The notes under the pieces are model-generated. The model made no database searches. It was not told the DNA's origin and worked only from the letters and a program-made list of their open reading frames with translations. The position numbers and the translations under genes were made by a program. 64,000 nucleotides of DNA, from positions 1 to 64,000 of the forward strand of contig DASPMP010000262.1 of NCBI GenBank assembly GCA_035626995.1, given 5' to 3'. Each line of letters starts with the position of its first letter. The first letter of the stretch is position 1. The stretch is from DASPMP01 sp035626995. Its GTDB lineage: Bacteria; Gemmatimonadota; Gemmatimonadetes; Gemmatimonadales; Gemmatimonadaceae. Below, piece after piece: positions 59,069 through 64,000 of the stretch.

Positions 59069-60415
59069 ATGTCGCGGTTCCTCTCAATCCTGTTGCTACC
59101 CCTGACGGCCGCCGCTCAGGAGACGACGTCCGGCACCGGGGCCGTCGCGGGGACCGTTTTCGACAGCGTCGCGCGCGCACCCATCGCCGGCGCCGTCGTG
59201 CAGATGGTGCCGGCATCGAACATCAACGCCCGGATCCTTTCAGATACGACGGATAGCCGCGGTGCCTATCGGATCTCGTCCGTCGCACCGGGCAAGTACC
59301 TGCTCGACTTCCAGCATGCGGCGCTCGACACCCTCGCGCTCGCGCCCCCGGCACGGACCATCGACGTCGCTGCCGGCCAGACCACGACCGCGAACCTCGG
59401 TACCCCCGCCCCGCTGACGATTCTCGTGTCGATGTGCGGGGCGCGAGCGGAGGACGACTCCTCGTCCGCGATCCTCGGCCAGATTCGCGACGCCCGAACA
59501 CGGATTCCACTCGACCAGGGTGCCGTCGAAACGCGCTGGCACGACCTCATGATCTCGACCGCTGGCGTCCGGCTCGCACCCCGGAACGATGTCGCGCGCA
59601 TCGGTCCCGAAGGATGGTATCTGCACTGCAACGTTCCTGGCGGCACGGAAATCGGCGCCGTCGCCTGGTCGGGAAATGATTCCACAGGGCTCGTAGGGCT
59701 CGTCGTGCCCCCGCGCGGCATCGCGCGCCATGACTTCTTCGTCGGCGGCACCGCGACGGTTCGCGGAGGAGTGACGTCCCAGCAATCCATTCCACTCGCT
59801 GGGGTGCGGGTCGGACTCGCCGGGCGCGAGCGCTCCGCCGAGACGGACAGTGCCGGGGCATTCACTTTCCTGAATATCCCTGCCGGGTCGCATACGATCG
59901 AAGTTCGCGCGCTCGGGTACGCGCCCGAACAACGCCGGGTCGACCTGGTGCATGGCGCGGATACCGCGATTGCCGTCCGCATGACCTCTGTCAAGCGAGT
60001 GCTCGACACCATTCGCGTCGTCGGCCAACGCGTCTTCGACCGTGATGGCAGCGGGTTCCTGCGTCGGAAGCGCAGTGGCCAGGGATACTTCATGGATGAA
60101 AGCGTGATCGCGCGCGATGGCGCCGGCGATCTCTACGGCCTCATGCGACGTGCCCCCGCGCTGCACATCGAGCAGCAGGGGTTCCGCCGCTACCTGATGA
60201 TGCGCGATCGATCAGGGGGGTATTGCGTCCCCGCCGTTTTCCTGGACGGTCAACGGCTCATGGGCGAACAAGTTGCCGACCTCGATCTCATGGTACGCCC
60301 AGGGGACCTTCGTGGGGTCGAGGTCTATCGCGGATTCAACTCGCCCGGCGAATTCTCCAACGCGCTGAACGAGTGCGGGACGGTCGTGATGTGGACGCGC
60401 CAGAAGCGGCCGTAG
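59069..60415 (+). CDS. Barrel-less TonB-plug protein with two regulatory-like beta domains
   Basis: ATG 59069 gives 448 residues. A signal peptide (FLSILLLPLTAAAQ) is followed by two carboxypeptidase-regulatory-like domains (about 22-110 and 228-305; the second has AETDSAGAFTFLNIPAG), an intervening beta region with Cys123 and Cys187, and a TonB-plug-like domain (about 345-445: GDLYGLMRRAPALHIEQQG, VFLDGQRLM, GDLRGVEVYRG). It ends at CGTVVMWTRQKRP with no barrel. Cys386 and Cys436 match Cys184 and Cys232 of the protein at 18070. Its role may be ligand capture or envelope scaffolding. Confidence 0.75.
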   Translation: MSRFLSILLLPLTAAAQETTSGTGAVAGTVFDSVARAPIAGAVVQMVPASNINARILSDTTDSRGAYRISSVAPGKYLLDFQHAALDTLALAPPARTIDVAAGQTTTANLGTPAPLTILVSMCGARAEDDSSSAILGQIRDARTRIPLDQGAVETRWHDLMISTAGVRLAPRNDVARIGPEGWYLHCNVPGGTEIGAVAWSGNDSTGLVGLVVPPRGIARHDFFVGGTATVRGGVTSQQSIPLAGVRVGLAGRERSAETDSAGAFTFLNIPAGSHTIEVRALGYAPEQRRVDLVHGADTAIAVRMTSVKRVLDTIRVVGQRVFDRDGSGFLRRKRSGQGYFMDESVIARDGAGDLYGLMRRAPALHIEQQGFRRYLMMRDRSGGYCVPAVFLDGQRLMGEQVADLDLMVRPGDLRGVEVYRGFNSPGEFSNALNECGTVVMWTRQKRP

Positions 60416-60431
60416 CGCTGCTGCTTCCCGG

Positions 60432-60944
60432 CTAGTCCGTCACGCCGGCCGCCAGGCGTTTCTCGAGGTCCGACAGGTACCGCTCGATGCCACGCGTATG
60501 CCCCATCACGTACCTGGAAATGAACCGGAAGATGGGGTTGTAGACCTCACCGTTTTCGGTAATCCGGAGCGTCGTCGCGCCACCTTCGGGGATGAGCTCG
60601 AAGGTCCAGGTGCCACCATAAGGCAATCCTTCATCCGCAATCCGGGTGACGTAGACCTGGTTGGGAACCGCTTCGTCCACGACGTACGTGACTTCATCGC
60701 CAAGCGCATACTCACGGAAGCGCTTGCGTCCCGCCGAGTCGGGAAGCAGGTCCACCCGCTGAACGCCCGTGCGCCAGCGGGGGTATTGCGCGGGCGTGGC
60801 GATCGCCTGGTACAGCCGGTCCGCGGTATATGAATACCGGCGCTCCTGCGACGCCTCGTGGGCTTCCGGGAGCCGGTAGCCAATCACATAGATGACGCCG
60901 GCAGCCAGCAACAGCGTTAACAGCAGGAATTTGACGATACGCAT
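60432..60944 (-). CDS. Membrane-anchored SRPBCC (START-like) protein
   Basis: The 170-residue protein has an N-terminal hydrophobic anchor (KFLLLTLLLAAGVIYVIGY) and a Bet v1/START-like domain: ERRYSYTADRLYQAIATPAQYPRWRTGVQRVDLLPD, TWTFELIPEGGATTLRITENGEVYNPIFRFISRYVMG, GIERYLSDLEKRLA. These cavities bind hydrophobic ligands, often as lipid carriers or cyclases; the ligand here is unknown. It is a single gene, convergent with the plug gene. Confidence 0.85.
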   Translation of the reverse strand: MRIVKFLLLTLLLAAGVIYVIGYRLPEAHEASQERRYSYTADRLYQAIATPAQYPRWRTGVQRVDLLPDSAGRKRFREYALGDEVTYVVDEAVPNQVYVTRIADEGLPYGGTWTFELIPEGGATTLRITENGEVYNPIFRFISRYVMGHTRGIERYLSDLEKRLAAGVTD

Positions 60945-61083
60945 GCGGTAAATGAGAGGAGGTGCGCGATCGGATTCGCCCCGGTCGCTCCTCAGTGACG
61001 ACGACCCCCCTGAGATCGTTTTTCAGATGACCTGAGCGGCGAGCCGCTACCTTTCCGGCTCCCCTCGGCGCGCCGACGTTTCC

Positions 61084-62520
61084 GTGCCCCTCCAGCTGAC
61101 AACCGACACGCATCCAGTGCCCACGCCGCCGGCGCGGGGCATTCGCCGTTTCCTCCCCGCGCATCCGGGCTATTACGAGGGGATCCTCGTACAGGGCGCG
61201 CGTCAGTTTGCGAGCATGGCGATGAGCACCGCTCTCGCAATCGCGCTCGGGGGCGGGCACTTCGTGGTCGCGATCATCGCGGCGATTCCGTTCGTATCGC
61301 GGATGAGTCACATCGCGGTGCCGACTCTCGTCCTGCGATACGGGTCATGGAAGGTCGCGCGTGCTTCCGCCTGGCTCGAACGCTTCGGCTTCCTCGCTGC
61401 GGCGATTACCGCCATCGTCAGGCCCGACGCCTGGACCATTCCTTTATATCTTGGCGGCATCGGCTGCGCGTACCTCGGACAGGCGGTGTACGACGCCGCG
61501 ATGTCGGCGATGCACAGCGAGGTATCCGTTCCCGGGTCCTTCGGCAGCTATATCTCCGAGAAGACGCGATGGGCCTCGATTGCCGGACTCACCCTGGGCG
61601 TTTCCGGTGCCTACGCCGTAGACAGCATCGAGCAGTTTGGTGTCCCCGCGCATCTCACCCGTGCGATCGCCATCGTCGTCGGAGTCAGCATTCATTGCCT
61701 GCTCGCGCGTCCGTTCGCCCAGATGAGCGACATCGCCAGGCGGCGCTCGAAGCGGCCGTCGCGCCAGATGACGGTCATCCCGGGGCGGACGATGCTGCTG
61801 CCGCGCACCCGCGAGGACTGGGCAGTGATTCAGCTGGCACTGGCGTGGGGCTTTGCCTACGGCTTTGGTGCGCGGCAATCCGAGGCCATGGCGATGCGGA
61901 CACTCGGCATCAGCGTCGGGACCATCACCCTCCTGAATGCGGCTCTGGTTGGCGCGGGCATCCTTGGCGCGAAGACGTGGGGACGCATGGGCGATCGTTT
62001 CGGCGGACGCGGACTCATGGCATTGGCGATCACCGCTTTTGCGCTCGATCCGCTCTGGAGCCTCACCGCGATGTACGTCCATCCCATCGCATTCCTGCCA
62101 GCGTACATCATCTGGGGCGTATTTCTCACGGGCTGGAACGTGTCGCAAAGCCTCGCGCTCGTTCGCTCCACCGGGCATGCGGCGACGCGCATTCGTCTCA
62201 TGTCGATGTACAACGTGGCCTACGGCCTTGCGGCCGGCGTCGCGCCGCTGCTCGGCGGCACCCTGCTAACCTGGGCAGATCGTGAATTCTCGCAGCGTAC
62301 CGCATTCGCCATGCTTTTCGTGGCGTCGATGCTGCTGCGATTGTCCACGCTTCCTGTGCTCCTCCGGCTCCCGGCCGTCGAAAATGCCAGCGTGCGGCAC
62401 ATCTCAGCGGTGTACCTGCGCCTGGTCAAGCGACAGGCGTACGTTCGGACGAATCAGGTAGGCCAGGCTTTCCGCTCACCGCGACGCCTGTTCGCGCGCA
62501 TCGCCCGACAGTCTGTGTAG
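61084..62520 (+). CDS. MFS-family transporter
   Basis: A GTG start gives 478 residues with about twelve membrane segments. YEGILVQGARQFASMAMSTALAIAL is TM1, and GRMGDRFGGRGLMAL is the G-x-x-x-D-R-x-G loop between TM2 and 3 or 8 and 9 type repeats, diagnostic of the major facilitator superfamily. The N-terminal 25 residues are Pro-rich. No substrate motif is seen; it may export drugs or metabolites. It is divergent from the SRPBCC gene. Confidence 0.85.
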   Translation: MPLQLTTDTHPVPTPPARGIRRFLPAHPGYYEGILVQGARQFASMAMSTALAIALGGGHFVVAIIAAIPFVSRMSHIAVPTLVLRYGSWKVARASAWLERFGFLAAAITAIVRPDAWTIPLYLGGIGCAYLGQAVYDAAMSAMHSEVSVPGSFGSYISEKTRWASIAGLTLGVSGAYAVDSIEQFGVPAHLTRAIAIVVGVSIHCLLARPFAQMSDIARRRSKRPSRQMTVIPGRTMLLPRTREDWAVIQLALAWGFAYGFGARQSEAMAMRTLGISVGTITLLNAALVGAGILGAKTWGRMGDRFGGRGLMALAITAFALDPLWSLTAMYVHPIAFLPAYIIWGVFLTGWNVSQSLALVRSTGHAATRIRLMSMYNVAYGLAAGVAPLLGGTLLTWADREFSQRTAFAMLFVASMLLRLSTLPVLLRLPAVENASVRHISAVYLRLVKRQAYVRTNQVGQAFRSPRRLFARIARQSV

Positions 62521-62537
62521 CAGCGCCGATCGCCCGC

Positions 62538-63272
62538 TCAGCGGGGATCGCGCCGGACCGTTTCGGCAATCGGCCGTTGTGCGCCAATCGGCTGCGCTTC
62601 GCCTGCTCCGAGCTCATTCACCCGCTTGCTGACGAAACGCTGCGCCTCGGAGATCCGCTCCGTCTCGACGGCGATCACGTCGATGGCGTTCTGGAGCTGC
62701 TCGAACCTTCTGGCCTGATCCGCCGCGAGATTCTCGAACAGTTGTCGGGTGCGCCGGCGCGCCATGCGATAGAAGATGGTGCCGATGACGAGGAAGCCGA
62801 GCGCGGAGGCGAACAGTCCTGCCGCAAAGCTCTCTTCCATGTTGTTGACCACTTCATGGAACATGTGGTCGGGCACCTCGACTGAGGCGCCGGGAACCGG
62901 ACCCGGTGGCGCGATCGCTGGCGACGGCGGTGCTTGCAAGAGCGATTGCTGCTCCTGGGATATGACCCCGACGCCCTGAGCGAGCGCGGACGCGATTGCG
63001 TCGTCCGCGGACAGGAGCTGGGATTCCAGGCGACCCATTCGGGCGTCGATTTCCTGGAGGCGAGCCTGCAGCTGGGCACGTCCCTGCCCCGACTCCGTGT
63101 TGGCGATCTGGCCGCGCAGGTTTGCGCGCAGGGCGTTCAACGTGGACATCTGCTCCTTGAGCTCGAGGCGCTGTGCCATCACAGCGTCAAGCTGGGCTCG
63201 CGTCTGTGGGACAGCGCGGGCAGGAGCCTGGGTTCCCTGTTGCATGCTGGATATTACGGCTTCAGCGGGCAC
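62538..63272 (-). CDS. Single-pass membrane protein with coiled coil, unknown function
   Basis: From a GTG at 63272 the product has 244 residues; an ATG at 63245, which has TAATAT five bases upstream, is an alternative start. Residues 25-110 are a long coiled coil (DAVMAQRLELKEQMSTLNAL, QLQARLQEIDARMGRLESQLL). A Pro-rich linker follows, then one helix through the membrane (AGLFASALGFLVIGTIFYRMA) and a second coiled coil (LAADQARRFEQLQNAIDV). No family is recognised. It resembles membrane scaffolding proteins. Confidence 0.65.
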   Translation of the reverse strand: MPAEAVISSMQQGTQAPARAVPQTRAQLDAVMAQRLELKEQMSTLNALRANLRGQIANTESGQGRAQLQARLQEIDARMGRLESQLLSADDAIASALAQGVGVISQEQQSLLQAPPSPAIAPPGPVPGASVEVPDHMFHEVVNNMEESFAAGLFASALGFLVIGTIFYRMARRRTRQLFENLAADQARRFEQLQNAIDVIAVETERISEAQRFVSKRVNELGAGEAQPIGAQRPIAETVRRDPR

Positions 63273-63300
63273 GGTGTTACAACGGAGCCGCGGCGCGCCG

Positions 63301-64000
63301 CTACATGTACCGGATCCACCACTCCCCGCGTGTCGCTTTCAGCCGAGCGAAGCGCACGCAGGGGGAGTACATGATCGCGACAACGATCGCCCAGCCAAGA
63401 TAGACTCCGGGTAATTCCACACCGTGCGATTCCGGAATGGCCGCCGGATTGTGAATGATGGGTACGCGTCGCAGCTCACCGCTCTGGATGAGGGCGAGAC
63501 CCATCGCAACCAGGTGCGCAACGAAGATGTGCCCGACGTAATAGAACAACGGGACGCGTCCATACACCTCGAAGAAGCGCGCGATCGGCCCACGAGCGCG
63601 TTCGGTCAGGGCGAGTCCGATCAGGACAGGGCCGATGGTCATGAGCAGATACTGCAGCGAGGGCGGGTACTTCATGACATTCAGGAACGACGCGACCGTC
63701 AGCGCATTTGTCCGCTGCTCCGTCCAGGGTACGGCATTGCCATAGCCATTGGTCGCACGCAAGGCGACGAACAACGTAATCGCGCCCACGCCGGCATACA
63801 CGAGGAACTTTCTCCGATTCTCACCCTCTCGGACGTAGAGTTCGGCGAGCAGAAAGCCAAGTGACATTACCGCGACCCATGGGATGAGCGGATAGCCCAC
63901 GAACAGGACGTTCGGGATCACGAATCCGGGGACATGCAGGAGCTGCCACAGCGGTGCCAGGAAGCCCCACGCCTCGGGCCGAACGCCATCGAACAGGTTG
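63301..64000 (-). CDS. DUF1624/heparan-alpha-glucosaminide acetyltransferase-like membrane protein (N-terminus outside window)
   Basis: The frame is open through the right edge, so the first part is missing; 233 residues are visible. LFDGVRPEAW and LLHVPGF at the edge, PNVLFVGYPLIPWVAVMSLGFLLAELY, LQYLLMTIGPVLIGLALTERARG, and VYGRVPLFYYVGHIFVAHL are marks of the DUF1624/YeiB-type membrane acyltransferases. Five or six membrane segments are present. These enzymes acetylate sugars or lipids across the membrane, taking the acetyl group from acetyl-CoA. The substrate is not known. Confidence 0.85.
   Translation of the reverse strand, partial: NLFDGVRPEAWGFLAPLWQLLHVPGFVIPNVLFVGYPLIPWVAVMSLGFLLAELYVREGENRRKFLVYAGVGAITLFVALRATNGYGNAVPWTEQRTNALTVASFLNVMKYPPSLQYLLMTIGPVLIGLALTERARGPIARFFEVYGRVPLFYYVGHIFVAHLVAMGLALIQSGELRRVPIIHNPAAIPESHGVELPGVYLGWAIVVAIMYSPCVRFARLKATRGEWWIRYM

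Noticed and set aside
1..64000. CRISPR array, insertion sequence, prophage or rRNA
   Set aside because: No regular spaced repeats, transposase, integrase, phage structural genes or rRNA motifs were found on either strand.

Overview
The window is about 64 kb of high-GC bacterial chromosome with roughly 60 protein genes, one tRNA gene and no sign of prophage, insertion sequence or CRISPR. The gene mix suggests a Gemmatimonadota-like or Acidobacteriota-like bacterium. It includes three PadR regulators each paired with a large orphan FtsX/MacB-type permease, membrane-anchored Ser/Thr kinases, a DUF2723 membrane protein, barrel-less TonB-plug proteins, many secreted hydrolases, and many GTG or TTG starts with 4-base stop/start overlaps. 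The phylum is inferred from gene content only; no rRNA is present.

Layout. 1-2011: two divergent pseudopilin gene pairs sharing one short promoter region. 2026-4637: a tight minus-strand operon of an ATP-grasp protein, a cyclase-family hydrolase and a PHP phosphoesterase. 4766-7375: a secreted M14 carboxypeptidase. 7438-10430: PadR plus permease module 1. 10493-16051: ABC-F ATPase, a solo LytTR protein, a lipoprotein, an XRE regulator, a degenerate response regulator and a DUF2235 hydrolase. 16181-21895: secreted proteins, a serine beta-lactamase-like hydrolase, a TonB/plug operon and a metalloprotease-like lipoprotein. 22103-25101: PadR plus permease module 2. 25109-32021: DinB, rhomboid, Ser/Thr kinase, NTF2-like, CPBP protease, M1 aminopeptidase and an alkyltransferase. 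32094-40191: DUF2723, a PQQ dehydrogenase directly behind tRNA-Asn, penicillin acylase and a MATE exporter. 40210-46291: a LytS/LytTR two-component system between two paralogous SGNH hydrolases. 46299-57126: a long minus-strand run containing PadR plus permease module 3, a kinase, another permease and a sugar dehydrogenase. 57230-64000: small enzymes, YaeQ, a plug protein, an MFS transporter and a truncated DUF1624 acyltransferase.

How the parts fit. Much of the window is cell-envelope work: peptidases, hydrolases, pilins, TonB energy transfer and export permeases, under local regulators (PadR, LytTR, kinases). The most unusual items are the LytS-type kinase made of two fused kinase copies, the second lacking its catalytic residues; the TonB gene translationally coupled to a plug domain with no barrel; the tRNA-Asn ending 9 bases before a start codon; and several start codons lying 6-7 bases after a -10-like hexamer, which suggests leaderless mRNAs. 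All functions are read from motifs by eye; no database search was run.
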